Shown here piece by piece: positions 42,937 through 52,080 of a stretch of DNA of 57,561 bases (position 1 is its first letter; the number at the start of each line of letters is the position of its first letter). The notes under the pieces were generated by a model. The model did not search any database, had not been told where the DNA came from, and saw nothing but the letters and a program-made list of their open reading frames with translations. This stretch comes from Planctomycetota bacterium (GTDB taxonomy: Bacteria > Planctomycetota > J058). The stretch spans positions 1 to 57,561 of the forward strand of contig JAHBXY010000044.1 of the NCBI GenBank assembly GCA_019636275.1, in the 5' to 3' direction. Position numbers and translations under genes: made by a program.

Positions 42937-44940
42937 CTACGCCTTCGGCCGCGCCGTCGTCGACGGCGCGCAGAGCCGGCCGCCCTGGGGGCAGCGGCGC
43001 TGCTTGATGTGGGCCACGAACTCGTCCTTGAACTGCTTGATGTAGCTCTGCGCCGGCCAGGAGAAGGCCTCGGCGAACACGCAGATCGTCTTGCCGCACG
43101 CCTGGTCGGCGATGGCGTCGATCGTCGCGAGGTCCTCCATGGTGCCCATGCCCTGCTCGATGCGGGCGACGATGCGCTCCATCCAGCCCGAGCCCTCACG
43201 GCAGGGCGTGCACTGCCCGCACGACTCGTGCGCGTAGAAGCGCAGCACGTTCCACAGCGCGTTGACCATGCAGGTCGAGTCGTCGAAGACGAAGATCGCC
43301 GCGCTGCCGACCGACGAGCCGGCGTCGGCGATCGCGTCGTAGCAGAGCGCGACGTCGACCTCGTCGGCCTTGAGCACCTGGAACGACGACCCGCCGGGGA
43401 CGATCCCCTTGAGCTTGCGGCCGTCGCGGATCCCGCCGCAGTAGCGCGGGTCCATGATGAGCTGCTTGAGCGACAGGCCGAAGGGCACGTCGTAGAGGCC
43501 CGGCCGGTTCACGTGGCCGCTGACGCACCAGACCTTCGGGCCGCGGCTGCCCAGGCGGCCGCGCGGCCACTTCGGGTCGACGCCGGGCGCCAGGCCCGGC
43601 GTGCCCAGGCCCTTGTACCAGTCGAGACTCTTGCCGAAGGCGCCGAACATGTACGGCAGGTTGGCGATCGTCTCCACGTTGTTGACGATCGTCGGCTGGC
43701 CCCAGGCGCCCTTGATCGCCGGGAAGGGCGGCTTCAGGCGCGGGTAGCCGCGGCCGCCCTCGAGCGACGAGAGGAGCGCCGTCTCCTCGCCGCAGATGTA
43801 GGCGCCGGCGCCGCGGTGCACGACGCAGTCGAGGCGCTTGCCGAAGCCCAGCGCGTCCGGCCCGAAGACCCCGTTCTTGTAGGCCTCGGCGATCGCCTGC
43901 TCCAGCACCTCGGCGCCGTAGACCATCTCGCCGCGGATGTAGATGTAGGCGTCGTTGGCGCCGATCGCGTGCGACGCGATGACGATCCCCTCCAGCAGCA
44001 GGTGGGGGTCGTCCTCCATGAGCTTGCGGTCCTTGAAGGTCCCGGGCTCGGACTCGTCGGCGTTGATCACCAGGTAGCGGTTGCCGGGCACCTGCTCCGT
44101 CGACGGGATGAAGCCCCACTTCATGCCCGTGAGGAAGCCCGCGCCGCCGCGGCCGCGCAGGCCGCTGTCCTTGACCATCTCCGTGACCTTGGCCGGCGGG
44201 ATGGCCACGGCGGCCTTGCTGCCCTTGTAGCCCCCGTCGGCGACGTACTCGGCGTAGGTCGCCGGGCGGCCCTTGTAGCAGCGGCGCAGGAGCTGCGGCT
44301 CGTGGGTCAGCGCCTCGTGCTCGTAGTCGCGCTCACCCTCGGGCTTCGTGCGCTGCGCGGTCGGCTCGGCCGGCTGCGTCCAGGGGTACGGGTCCTTGCA
44401 GCCCTTGCGCAGGTTGAACGAGCCCGGGTCCTTCATCAGCTGGTCGAGCAGCTCGTCGAAGGTCTTCGGGTCGAGGAGCTCCCAGTTGTAGCCGTTGACC
44501 TGGGCCACCGGCGCCTTGTCGCAGGCGGCCATGCACTCGGCGTTCTTGAGCGTGAAGCGGCCGTCCTTGGTCGTCTCGCCCGGCTGGATGCCGAGCTTGC
44601 GGCTGACGTGCTTCGCGAAGTCGTCGGCGCCGCGCAGCGCGCAGGGCAGCGTGCGGCACACCTCGATCACGAAGGTCCCGTCGCTCGGCCGGCGGAAGTG
44701 CGTGTAGAACGACACCGTCCCCAGCACGTAGGCCGGCGTCAGGTCCAGCTTCTCGGCGACGAGCTTCATGCCGCCGTGGTCGACGCAGCCGAACTCGCGC
44801 TCGCAGATGCGCAGGGCCGGGAGGAGCGCGGCGCGCTTCTCCGGATACTTCTTCACGATCGCCTGCAGCTCGGCCTCGGCCGCGGGGCTGAAGCTCCGCT
44901 CGACGACGGTGGGCTCGGCGGTGGGCAGCGCGGTGGCCAT
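42937..44940 (-). CDS. nuoEF: Fused NADH-quinone oxidoreductase subunits E and F
   Basis: A 667-residue single reading frame that joins two normally separate subunits. Residues 1-165 are NuoE, a thioredoxin-like [2Fe-2S] domain with Cys pairs in VCRTLPC and ECMAAC. A linker of about 50 residues (with PYPWTQPAEPTAQRTKPEGE) follows. Residues 220-667 are NuoF: GLRGRGGAGFLTGMKW for FMN/NADH, GEETALLSSLEGGRG, and the N3 [4Fe-4S] motif SCGQCTPCREG with a later Cys in ACGKTIC. All redox ligands are kept, so both halves should work as the NADH entry site. Continuous translation across the join shows no stop or second start is needed. The ATG at 44940 overlaps the nuoD stop by one base. Confidence 0.95.
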   Translation of the reverse strand: MATALPTAEPTVVERSFSPAAEAELQAIVKKYPEKRAALLPALRICEREFGCVDHGGMKLVAEKLDLTPAYVLGTVSFYTHFRRPSDGTFVIEVCRTLPCALRGADDFAKHVSRKLGIQPGETTKDGRFTLKNAECMAACDKAPVAQVNGYNWELLDPKTFDELLDQLMKDPGSFNLRKGCKDPYPWTQPAEPTAQRTKPEGERDYEHEALTHEPQLLRRCYKGRPATYAEYVADGGYKGSKAAVAIPPAKVTEMVKDSGLRGRGGAGFLTGMKWGFIPSTEQVPGNRYLVINADESEPGTFKDRKLMEDDPHLLLEGIVIASHAIGANDAYIYIRGEMVYGAEVLEQAIAEAYKNGVFGPDALGFGKRLDCVVHRGAGAYICGEETALLSSLEGGRGYPRLKPPFPAIKGAWGQPTIVNNVETIANLPYMFGAFGKSLDWYKGLGTPGLAPGVDPKWPRGRLGSRGPKVWCVSGHVNRPGLYDVPFGLSLKQLIMDPRYCGGIRDGRKLKGIVPGGSSFQVLKADEVDVALCYDAIADAGSSVGSAAIFVFDDSTCMVNALWNVLRFYAHESCGQCTPCREGSGWMERIVARIEQGMGTMEDLATIDAIADQACGKTICVFAEAFSWPAQSYIKQFKDEFVAHIKQRRCPQGGRLCAPSTTARPKA

Positions 44941-46202
44941 CAGCGATCCAGCTCCCCGGCGATGACGTTGAGCGAGCTCATGGTGGCGACGACGTCGGCG
45001 ACCAGGCGGCCCTCGATCATGGGCTGGACCGCCTGGAACTGGTAGACGCTCGGCGGGCGGACGCGCACCCGGTAGGGCACGCCCGTGCCGTCCGACACGA
45101 TGAACCACCCCAGCTCGCCGTTGGGGCTCTCGGTCGAGTGGTAGACCTGGCCGAGCGGCGTCTTGATGCCGTGGCCGGGCATCTCCAGCATGAAGTGCTG
45201 GATCAGCGACTCCATCTTCGAGTAGACGTCGTCCTTGTCCGGCAGCGTGACCTTGCCGAGCGCGTTGTAGGGCCCGGCCGGCATCGCGTCCAGCGCCTGG
45301 CGGACGATGCGCGCCGACTGGCGGACCTCGGCCAGGCGCACGAGGTAGCGGGCGTAGACGTCGCCGTCGGTCTCGATCGGCACCTCGAAGTCGTACTGCT
45401 CGTAGTCGAGGTAGGGGCGGTCGCGGCGCATGTCGCGGTCCAGGCCCGAGGCCCGGGCGACCGGCCCGGTCACGCCGTAGGCGATGCACTGCTCGCGCGT
45501 GAAGTGCGCGACGCCCTTGCTGCGGTCGATGAAGATGCGGTTGTGCGAGAGCATGCCCTCGATCTCGCCCAGCACGCCCTCGAGCGTCTCGAGGAACTTG
45601 CGGATGCGCCGCTCGCACTCCTCGGGGAAGTCGAAGGCCAGGCCGCCGACGCGCGTGTAGCTGGTCGTGAGGCGCCCGCCCGAGGTCAGCTCGAAGACGT
45701 CGTAGACCTTCTCGCGCTCGATGAACGCCCAGAGCATGGCGGTGAAGGCGCCCAGGTCCATGCCCTGGAGGCCGATCGAGAGGATGTGGTCCGAGATGCG
45801 CGACATCTCGGCCATGACCACGCGGATCGCCTTGGCCCGCGGCGGCAGCTCGATCCCGAGCAGCTCCTCGACCGCGCACGCGTAGCCGATGTTGTTGGCC
45901 ATCGCGCTCAGGTAGTTCATGCGGTCGGTGACGACCACGTACTGGTTGAACGTGCGGTACTCGCCCAGCTTCTCGAAGCCGGTGTGCAGGTAGCCCATCT
46001 CCGGGTCGCACTTGCGCACGCGCTCGCCGTCGAGGCGCAGCACGAGGCGCAGCGTCCCGTGCATGGCGGGGTGCTGCGGCCCGAAGTTGATGATCATGTC
46101 CTTGTCGGCCAGGCCCGGCTCGGTGGACATGGCCGACTCGCCGAACGGGGAGTCGCGGAGGGCCTCGGCGGCCAGGCCCGTCGCCTGCAGCTTGGGCTTC
46201 AC
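44940..46202 (-). CDS. nuoD: NADH-quinone oxidoreductase subunit D
   Basis: A 420-residue 49-kDa-type subunit that lines the quinone pocket. Markers: [18 protein letters not shown] with the quinone-site His, [47 protein letters not shown] and [27 protein letters not shown]. The GTG at 46202 overlaps the nuoC stop by 4 bases and has GAGGAGAGG upstream. It is not fused to NuoC, unlike in enterobacteria. Confidence 0.97.
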   Translation of the reverse strand: MKPKLQATGLAAEALRDSPFGESAMSTEPGLADKDMIINFGPQHPAMHGTLRLVLRLDGERVRKCDPEMGYLHTGFEKLGEYRTFNQYVVVTDRMNYLSAMANNIGYACAVEELLGIELPPRAKAIRVVMAEMSRISDHILSIGLQGMDLGAFTAMLWAFIEREKVYDVFELTSGGRLTTSYTRVGGLAFDFPEECERRIRKFLETLEGVLGEIEGMLSHNRIFIDRSKGVAHFTREQCIAYGVTGPVARASGLDRDMRRDRPYLDYEQYDFEVPIETDGDVYARYLVRLAEVRQSARIVRQALDAMPAGPYNALGKVTLPDKDDVYSKMESLIQHFMLEMPGHGIKTPLGQVYHSTESPNGELGWFIVSDGTGVPYRVRVRPPSVYQFQAVQPMIEGRLVADVVATMSSLNVIAGELDR

Positions 46203-46816
46203 GGGTGCACCCTCTCCTCGTTCGTGCGCCGGACCACGGGGAAGTTGTCGCGCTCGCCCCGGCCGCGCAGGGGGTAGTCCTTGCGCAGCGGATGGCCCGC
46301 GTAGTCGAACGGCATGAGCAGCCGGATCAGGTTCGGGTGGCCCTCGAACTCGAGGCCGAACATGTCGTAGACCTCGCGCTCGGCCCAGTCGGCGGCCGGC
46401 CACAGGTCCGAGGCCGTCGGCGCGACCGGGTCGTCCTCGTTCACGTAGGCCTGCAGGAACAGCCGCGCCTCCTGGTCGAGGTTGACGAGGCTCCAGCTGA
46501 CGATGAACCGCTCCGGGTGCTGGCCCGGCAGGCGCAGGGTGTCGATCGCCGTGACGTCCGTGAGCATGGCGTAGCCCAGCTCGTCGCGGCAGCGGCGCAG
46601 GGTGTCCTTCGCCCGGGCCAGCGGCACGGTGATCGTGAACTGGTCGCGGAAGTCGCTCCGCCGCACCTCGTCGGGCTGGAACCAGCCGGCGACCTGGTCG
46701 GCGAGGGCGCGCTCGCGCGCCACGCGGCGCTCGCGGGCGGCCTTCGCCTGCTCGAGGCGCTCCTTCTTCCTGGCCGCCGGGTCGGCGATCGGGAGGCGGT
46801 TGCCCTGCTCGCTCAT
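46199..46816 (-). CDS. nuoC: NADH-quinone oxidoreductase subunit C
   Basis: A 205-residue 30-kDa-type subunit of the peripheral arm. The family signature [43 protein letters not shown] is complete. The first 50 residues form a charged Arg/Lys/Glu-rich helix ([21 protein letters not shown]) not seen in every member. The ATG at 46816 has GGGAG upstream and overlaps the nuoB stop by 4 bases. Confidence 0.97.
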   Translation of the reverse strand: MSEQGNRLPIADPAARKKERLEQAKAARERRVARERALADQVAGWFQPDEVRRSDFRDQFTITVPLARAKDTLRRCRDELGYAMLTDVTAIDTLRLPGQHPERFIVSWSLVNLDQEARLFLQAYVNEDDPVAPTASDLWPAADWAEREVYDMFGLEFEGHPNLIRLLMPFDYAGHPLRKDYPLRGRGERDNFPVVRRTNEERVHP

Positions 46817-47409
46817 GCGCGCGCTCCCGGCGCCGCCTCGTAGGGCCGCGGCAGGTGGCCCTGGCGCAGGAGCGCGCGGCGCTCCTCCATGGCCTCCCAG
46901 CGGGCGAGGTTGTTCGAGCCGGTGCGCTCGTCGATCATCTTCTGGATGTCCTTGCCCGAGACCTTGTCCTGGATCATGCGCACGGCGTCGATCAGGTTCT
47001 CGGGGCGCGGCGGGCAGCCGGGGATGTAGACGTCGACCGGGATGAACTGGTCGACGCCCTGGATCATCGTGTAGGTGTCGAAGACGCCGCCGCACGAGGC
47101 GCAGGCGCCCATCGAGATGCTCCACTTGGGCTCCGGCATCTGCAGCCAGATGCGCTGGAGCACGGGCATCATCTTCAGCGTCACGCGGCCGCCGACGATG
47201 AGCATGTCCGACTGGCGCGGCGAGAAGCGCACGACCTCGGCGCCGAAGCGCGACATGTCGTAGCGCGACGACAGCGTGGCCATCATCTCGATGGCGCAGC
47301 AGGCCGTCCCGAACGGCATGGGCCAGAGGCTGTTCTTGCGGCCCCAGGCGAGGAGGTCCTTGATCCGGGTGGAGATGAACCCGTCACCCAGGAGGTCTTC
47401 TAGTCCCAC
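46813..47409 (-). CDS. nuoB: NADH-quinone oxidoreductase subunit B
   Basis: A 198-residue subunit holding cluster N2, the last [4Fe-4S] centre before quinone. The tandem cysteines in [10 protein letters not shown], the Cys in MGACASCGG and the Cys in GCPPRPE are all in place. The GTG at 47409 makes a 10-base overlap with nuoA. The C-terminal 40 residues beyond DKVSGKDIQ are a loose, charged extension. Confidence 0.97.
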   Translation of the reverse strand: MGLEDLLGDGFISTRIKDLLAWGRKNSLWPMPFGTACCAIEMMATLSSRYDMSRFGAEVVRFSPRQSDMLIVGGRVTLKMMPVLQRIWLQMPEPKWSISMGACASCGGVFDTYTMIQGVDQFIPVDVYIPGCPPRPENLIDAVRMIQDKVSGKDIQKMIDERTGSNNLARWEAMEERRALLRQGHLPRPYEAAPGARA

Positions 47410-47813
47410 TCGAGGCCCCTCCGCTTCCAGACGTAGAACAGCCCCACGCCGAGGACGCCCACGAAGAGCAGCACCTCGATGAGGAGCGCGACCTTGACCG
47501 GCCCCGCCATGTCGCCGCGGAACGACGCGGCCCACGGGAACAGGAACACGGTCTCGAGGTCGAAGAGGATGAAGAGGATCGCCACCAGATAGAAGTGGAT
47601 CGAGTAGCGCTCGCGCGCGGTGGGCTGGATCGGGTCCAGGCCGCACTCGTACGGGAGCTGCTTCACCTGGGTCTGGCGCCTCGGCCCCATGATGTGGGAG
47701 ACGAGCAGCGCCCCGCCGCCGACCGTGACCGTGAACACGGCCAGGACGAGGAGCGGGATGTAGCCCTCGGCGATCGCGAGGCCGGCGAAGGCGAGGCCGG
47801 CGAGGGTGTTCAC
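47400..47813 (-). CDS. nuoA: NADH-quinone oxidoreductase subunit A
   Basis: A 137-residue, three-helix membrane subunit, first gene of the operon. [45 protein letters not shown] is the unmistakable core, with the Cys-containing loop that moves during catalysis. It starts at GTG 47813 after AGGTGCCGC, about 90 bases downstream of the predicted transcription start. Confidence 0.96.
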   Translation of the reverse strand: MNTLAGLAFAGLAIAEGYIPLLVLAVFTVTVGGGALLVSHIMGPRRQTQVKQLPYECGLDPIQPTARERYSIHFYLVAILFILFDLETVFLFPWAASFRGDMAGPVKVALLIEVLLFVGVLGVGLFYVWKRRGLEWD

Positions 47814-47910
47814 GCGGCACCTGTCGAGTGTGTGGGTCGAGGGAGACCCGCCGGAGCCCGGAGGGTGCGGAAGGGTCCCTGCTTGTCCACGGGGGGAACT
47901 GGAGCGCCGG

Positions 47911-47938
47911 ATTATAGGGAGGCGCCGACCCCAGACAA
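47911..47938 (-). promoter_or_regulatory. Sigma-70-like promoter of the nuo operon
   Basis: Read on the minus strand: TTGTCT (47938-47933), a 16-base spacer, then a perfect TATAAT (47916-47911). Transcription would start near 47904, giving a leader of about 90 bases before nuoA. This is the best promoter-like sequence in the window and sits just where the operon needs one. Confidence 0.7.
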
Positions 47939-48010
47939 GGGTAACTGCCCCGGTCGGCAGGGCTCCTCCGCGTCGCGGCTAGTGCAATGGTCTCAATGAC
48001 ATGCAGCGCG

Positions 48011-48799
48011 TCAAGGGACGGCGTGCCGCGGCTGGGTGTCCAGGGTCGGTCGTTCGGGGAGCACGCCGAGGCGCTCGGCGTAGCGCGCCCGGAGCGTGCG
48101 CGCCGCCTGACGCGGGTCGTCCTCCGGGCCGAGGCGGACGGGGTCCAGGACGCCCAGGTCGTAGCCGATGGCCCCGCCGGGGACGTCGTACCACGGCTGC
48201 CCCTTGAGGAGCGTGCGCGCCGAGCAGGCGATCACCACCGGGACGACCGGCACGCCGGCGCGGCGGGCGGCCTCGAGGGCGCCGACCCGGAAGCGGCGCA
48301 GCCCGCCCGGCGGCGAGCGGGTGCCCTCGGGGAAGACGAGCACCGGCGTGCCCTCGCGCAGGGCGCCGACCATCCGCTCGAGGACCGGCGCGGCGTCCTC
48401 CTCGCCCGCGTCCGGCCCCGGGAGGTAGCCGGCCTGGCGCAAGAGGGGGCCGAGGACGGGGTTCTTGAACCAGGCGGCCTTCACCACGCACGTCACGTCC
48501 GGGTAGGCGGCGAGGAGCAGCACGACGTCGAGCAGGGTCGGGTGGTTGGCGACGAGGACGAAGGGGCCGGGCGGCGGCGACGCGGCGCCGCGCACCTCGA
48601 TCAGGCCGAGCGCGACGCTCAGGCGGACGTACGCGCGGTAGGCGCGGCGGAGCACCTCGCGGTTGCGGCGGCGCTGCGCCGCCGGGGAGCGGCCGCCGGC
48701 GCGCGCGAAGGGGAGGACGAGCCAGGCGACGGCCGCGGCGCCGAGCGCGAAGACGAGGAACGCGAGCCCCGTGAGGAGGACGCGCGCGAGGCGGGGCAC
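48011..48799 (-). CDS. 1-acylglycerol-3-phosphate acyltransferase-like protein (PlsC family)
   Basis: A 262-residue membrane-associated acyltransferase. The catalytic HX4D motif is NHPTLLD, and the substrate motif is FPEGTRS. An N-terminal hydrophobic helix ([28 protein letters not shown]) anchors it. Members move an acyl chain to lysophosphatidate or, in aryl-polyene loci, attach the polyene or acyl chain to a lipid. It begins 4 bases after the flavoprotein gene ends, so the two are co-transcribed. Context suggests a part in the neighbouring ketosynthase locus rather than housekeeping phospholipid synthesis, but both are possible. Confidence 0.85.
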   Translation of the reverse strand: MPRLARVLLTGLAFLVFALGAAAVAWLVLPFARAGGRSPAAQRRRNREVLRRAYRAYVRLSVALGLIEVRGAASPPPGPFVLVANHPTLLDVVLLLAAYPDVTCVVKAAWFKNPVLGPLLRQAGYLPGPDAGEEDAAPVLERMVGALREGTPVLVFPEGTRSPPGGLRRFRVGALEAARRAGVPVVPVVIACSARTLLKGQPWYDVPGGAIGYDLGVLDPVRLGPEDDPRQAARTLRARYAERLGVLPERPTLDTQPRHAVP

Positions 48800-48803
48800 G
48801 GGC

Positions 48804-49982
48804 TCAGCCCCGGGCGCGCGCGGGGGCGAGGAGCGCGCGCTGGAAGGGGTTGTCCTCGCGCCACACGTCGCCGGCGATCACGGAGATGAACCCGCGCCGC
48901 AGGACCTCCTCCGTCTCCGAGGCGAAGAACAGGTTCCGCACCATGCGCGTGTTGTAGAAGCGGTGCACGAGGGCCGTGAACGTCCGGTAGGGGCGCTCCA
49001 TGCGCGCCGCGACGGAGGTCATCAGGTCCGGGTCGGCCTCGCGCCCCTCGCGCAGGGCGGGCGCCAGGACATCGGCGGCGTGCATCGCGTTGAGCATGCC
49101 GAGCGACACGCCGGTCGAGAACATGGGGTCGATGAAGCAGGCGGCGTCGCCGATGCACGCCCAGCGCGGGCCGGCCGGGCGGGTGTTCCGGTAGCTGAAG
49201 TCGCCGATCAGGTGCGTCGGCCCGCGGCGCGCCCCCGCAGTGAGGCGCCGCGTGAGCGGCGACGCGGCGAGGCCCTCGTCGAGCGTCGCCTCGCTCACGC
49301 GCCCGCGCGCGCGCACGAAGCCCACGCTCAGGCGCTGGCCGACGAGCGGGATGCACCAGGCCCAGCCGTCCTCCTGCATGAGGATCTTGATGTTCCCCGC
49401 CGGGAGGACGTCGGTCTGCCACACCTCGTCGCTGACGCCCTCGAAGTGGCAGAAGACGGCCGCGCGCCCGAACTGGCGCGTGGGCTCGAGGGTGCGCAGG
49501 CGGCGGGCCAGGAGGGCCTGCTGGCCCGTCGCGTCGAGGACGAACCGGGCGTCGTAGCTCCCGCGATCGGTGGTCACCCTGGCGCGCTCGAGGTCGACAT
49601 CGGTGACCTTCTCCTCCTCGTGCACCTCGGCGCCGGCGTCGGCGGCCAGGCGCAGGAGCAGGTGATCGAACGGCCCTCGCTCGACCTGGTAGGCGTGGTC
49701 GGGCGTGCCCGGGAGGCCGTCGGCGAAGCTGAAGACCGACCGGTCGCCCCGCGCCTCGTCGTGGATCTCGGCCCCCTGCTTGCGCAGGAACGGCAGGCCG
49801 CCGAGGTCGAGGCCCAGGCGCGCGAACACCGGCAGGTCGCAGGGGAGGAGCGACTCGCCGATGTGGAAGCGCGGGAAGCGCGCCTGCTCGAGGACGAGCA
49901 CGCGCGCGCCCTCGCGGGCGAGGAGGGCGGCCGCGGTCGACCCGGCCGGGCCGCCGCCGATGACGACGACGTCGTGCGACAT
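48804..49982 (-). CDS. Halogenase-like FAD-dependent oxidoreductase
   Basis: A 392-residue flavoprotein monooxygenase-like enzyme. GGGPAGS at residues 9-15 binds FAD, and GDAACFIDPMFSTGVSLG further on is the second FAD motif in its halogenase/geranylgeranyl-reductase form. DGWAWCIPL (Trp207, Trp209, Ile211, Pro212) matches the WxWxIP motif of flavin-dependent halogenases, and Lys68 in FLRKQGAEI is near where such enzymes carry a reactive Lys. The same motifs also occur in non-halogenating relatives that sit in aryl-polyene gene clusters. So the reaction (halogenation, hydroxylation or desaturation) is open. The ATG at 49982 starts directly at the Rossmann fold. Confidence 0.82.
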   Translation of the reverse strand: MSHDVVVIGGGPAGSTAAALLAREGARVLVLEQARFPRFHIGESLLPCDLPVFARLGLDLGGLPFLRKQGAEIHDEARGDRSVFSFADGLPGTPDHAYQVERGPFDHLLLRLAADAGAEVHEEEKVTDVDLERARVTTDRGSYDARFVLDATGQQALLARRLRTLEPTRQFGRAAVFCHFEGVSDEVWQTDVLPAGNIKILMQEDGWAWCIPLVGQRLSVGFVRARGRVSEATLDEGLAASPLTRRLTAGARRGPTHLIGDFSYRNTRPAGPRWACIGDAACFIDPMFSTGVSLGMLNAMHAADVLAPALREGREADPDLMTSVAARMERPYRTFTALVHRFYNTRMVRNLFFASETEEVLRRGFISVIAGDVWREDNPFQRALLAPARARG

Positions 49983-50052
49983 CGCCGATGAGCATAGCCT
50001 GGGCCGCCAGTCGCGCAGCACGGGCCGTATAGGATCCCCGGGAGGAGGCTGA

Positions 50053-50850
50053 ATGGCCCAGGTGTGGTGCGGCCACGACGGCGGCGGCAGCATCTCCGCC
50101 GCGTTGATCGCCCTCGCGGACGAGGTCGCGGGCTCCCGGTGCCTCCTGCGCTCGCTGGACAGCACGCGCTCGGCCGAGGCGATCCAGGCGGCGCTCGCGC
50201 GCCGGGGGGTGCCCTCGCAGGTCGAGGACGGCGCCGCGCTGCTCGAGGGCGTCGACCTCCTCCGCGCCAGGGAGCGCGGGCTCCTCTGCGGGTTCGACGA
50301 GGTCTGGCTCCTCCCGAGGGATCGACGACCTGCGCCGGTGACGGTCGAGGTGGAGCTCACGTCCGCGCGGAGCATCGGCCCCGACGAGGCCGCGCCCGTC
50401 CTCGAGGCGACGGGGGCCTGGCTCATCATGGGCGACGGCTGCGGTTTGAACTGGGCGACGACGCGCGAGCCGGTGCGGGACGCCCTGAGCGCCGGCCTCG
50501 CGCTCAGGGTCGGCTGGTTCGCCGTGCGGCAGCTCCTTCACTTCGGCGTCGCCGACCACGGGACGAACGTGTTCGAGGAGCGGATCGTCTGCTTCGCGGG
50601 CACGGTGGAGGAGGCCTTCCGGAAGGCGGAGGCCGACGCCGACGAGTACGCCGCCTTCCACGGCCTCGTCCGCCACCCCGAGCTGGAGGCGTACGAGCAG
50701 GACGGCGAGGCTCTCATCGACGGCTACGAGGTCTGGTCGGAGCTCTACGAGTCGCCGCTGTCGCTCGAGGCGTTCTTCACCGAGCGCTACGGGCGCTGGC
50801 GCTACCGGCCGCGGGACGTCCGTCCGCCGCGGCCGCCGCGAGAGAGCTGA
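50053..50850 (+). CDS. Protein of unknown function with a DUF4288-like C-terminal half
   Basis: A 265-residue soluble protein. The N-terminal half (1-145) has no domain I recognise. The C-terminal half (GWFAVRQLLHFGVADHG, EERIVCFAGTVEEAFRKAEADADEYAAFHG, then WSELYESPLSLEAFFTERY) resembles DUF4288, a small domain of unknown role often found next to immunity or toxin-related genes. The ATG at 50053 has GGAGGAGG just upstream. It is on the opposite strand to its neighbours and splits the ketosynthase operon from the flavoprotein/acyltransferase pair. Its stop is the base before the convergent ketosynthase stop. The DUF4288 link is from pattern memory and should be treated as tentative. Confidence 0.6.
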   Translation: MAQVWCGHDGGGSISAALIALADEVAGSRCLLRSLDSTRSAEAIQAALARRGVPSQVEDGAALLEGVDLLRARERGLLCGFDEVWLLPRDRRPAPVTVEVELTSARSIGPDEAAPVLEATGAWLIMGDGCGLNWATTREPVRDALSAGLALRVGWFAVRQLLHFGVADHGTNVFEERIVCFAGTVEEAFRKAEADADEYAAFHGLVRHPELEAYEQDGEALIDGYEVWSELYESPLSLEAFFTERYGRWRYRPRDVRPPRPPRES

Positions 50851-52080
50851 CTACACTCGGCGCAGGAGCAGCGACGTGTTGATCCCGCCGAAGGCGAAGT
50901 TGTTGGTCATGACGACGTCCAGCCGCGCCTCGCGCGGCGCGCCCGTCACGTGATCGAGCGGCGCGCAGCGCGGGTCGACGCGCTCGAGGTTGCGGGTCGG
51001 CGCGACGAACCCGTCGCGCATCATCACCAGGCACAGGGCTGCCTCGATCGCGCCGCACGCGCCGAGCGTGTGCCCGGTCGCGCCCTTGGTCGAGCTGAAC
51101 GGCGTCCGCGCGCCGAAGACGGCGCTCGTGGCCTGGCTCTCGGCCAGGTCGCCCAGCTCGGTCGCCGTGCCGTGGGCGTTGATGTAGTCGACCTCCCCGG
51201 GGCTCAGGCCCGCGTCGGCGAGGGCGCGCTCGATCGCCCCGCGCATGCCCTCGGGCGAGGGCGACGTCACGTGGGTGCCGTCGCAGTTCGTCCCGTAGCC
51301 GATCACCTCGGCGTGGATCCGCGCGCCGCGGGCCCGGGCGCCCTCGAGCGTCTCGAGGACCAGCGTCCCAGCGCCCTCGCCGACGACGAGGCCGTCGCGG
51401 TCCTGGTCGAACGGCCGCGGCGTCTCGTCGGGGCGGTCGTTGCGCCGCGTCGACGTGGCGAACATCAGGTCGAACGTCGCCGCGTGCAGGAGGTGCAGCT
51501 CCTCGGCGCCGCCGACGATCATGACCTCCTGCAGGCCGTGCCGCACCGCCTCGTAGCCGGCGCCGATCGCCTGGCTGGCGCTCGTGCAGGCGGAGCAGGT
51601 CGACACGACGCGCCCGCGGATCCCGAGCTGCAGGGCCAGGTTCGCGGCGCAGGTGTGGCTCATGAACTTGAGGTACGAGCTGATCGTGAGCCCCTTGATC
51701 CCGCTGCGCGCCAGGTGCTGGTTGAACGCCTCCTGCGCCGAGGTCGAGCCGTGCGTCGACCCGTAGGCCAGCCCGACGCGGCCCGACCCGAGCAGGTCGG
51801 GGTCGAGCCCGGCCTGGGAGACGGCCTCCTGCGTGGCCACCGCGGCCAGGAGCGAGACGCGGCCCATGGAGCGCGCCGCCTTGCGCGGGATCCGCTCCGC
51901 CGGGAGGTCGGGCACGTCGGCGCCGAGGCGCGTCGCCAGCCCCTCGCAGGCGGCCCACTCGGGATGGACCCGCACGCCCGTGGTCCCCGCCCGGAGGGCC
52001 GCCGCGACGACCTCGAGCCCGGTGCCGAGCGGGCTCGTGACGCCGACCCCCGTGACGACGACGCGGCGCGGTCCGCTCAT
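50851..52080 (-). CDS. Beta-ketoacyl-ACP synthase, FabF-like (KS1)
   Basis: A 409-residue condensing enzyme of thiolase fold. The nucleophile is Cys165 in STCSACTSAS, with an extra Cys162 beside it. The two catalytic histidines are in NAHGTATELGD and KGATGHTLGA, and the C-terminal GGINTSLLL loop is intact, so it should elongate acyl-ACP. It is the last of four genes that each overlap the next by 4 bases (ketosynthase, chain-length-factor-like, dehydratase-like, this one). Two different ketosynthases, a small Cys-less homologue and a hotdog protein in this order is the pattern of aryl-polyene and related type II polyketide clusters. Confidence 0.9.
   Translation of the reverse strand: MSGPRRVVVTGVGVTSPLGTGLEVVAAALRAGTTGVRVHPEWAACEGLATRLGADVPDLPAERIPRKAARSMGRVSLLAAVATQEAVSQAGLDPDLLGSGRVGLAYGSTHGSTSAQEAFNQHLARSGIKGLTISSYLKFMSHTCAANLALQLGIRGRVVSTCSACTSASQAIGAGYEAVRHGLQEVMIVGGAEELHLLHAATFDLMFATSTRRNDRPDETPRPFDQDRDGLVVGEGAGTLVLETLEGARARGARIHAEVIGYGTNCDGTHVTSPSPEGMRGAIERALADAGLSPGEVDYINAHGTATELGDLAESQATSAVFGARTPFSSTKGATGHTLGACGAIEAALCLVMMRDGFVAPTRNLERVDPRCAPLDHVTGAPREARLDVVMTNNFAFGGINTSLLLRRV

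Noticed and set aside
41161..45045. 1294-residue plus-strand open frame opposite nuoG and nuoEF
   Set aside because: Shadow of complex I genes with no recognisable motif.
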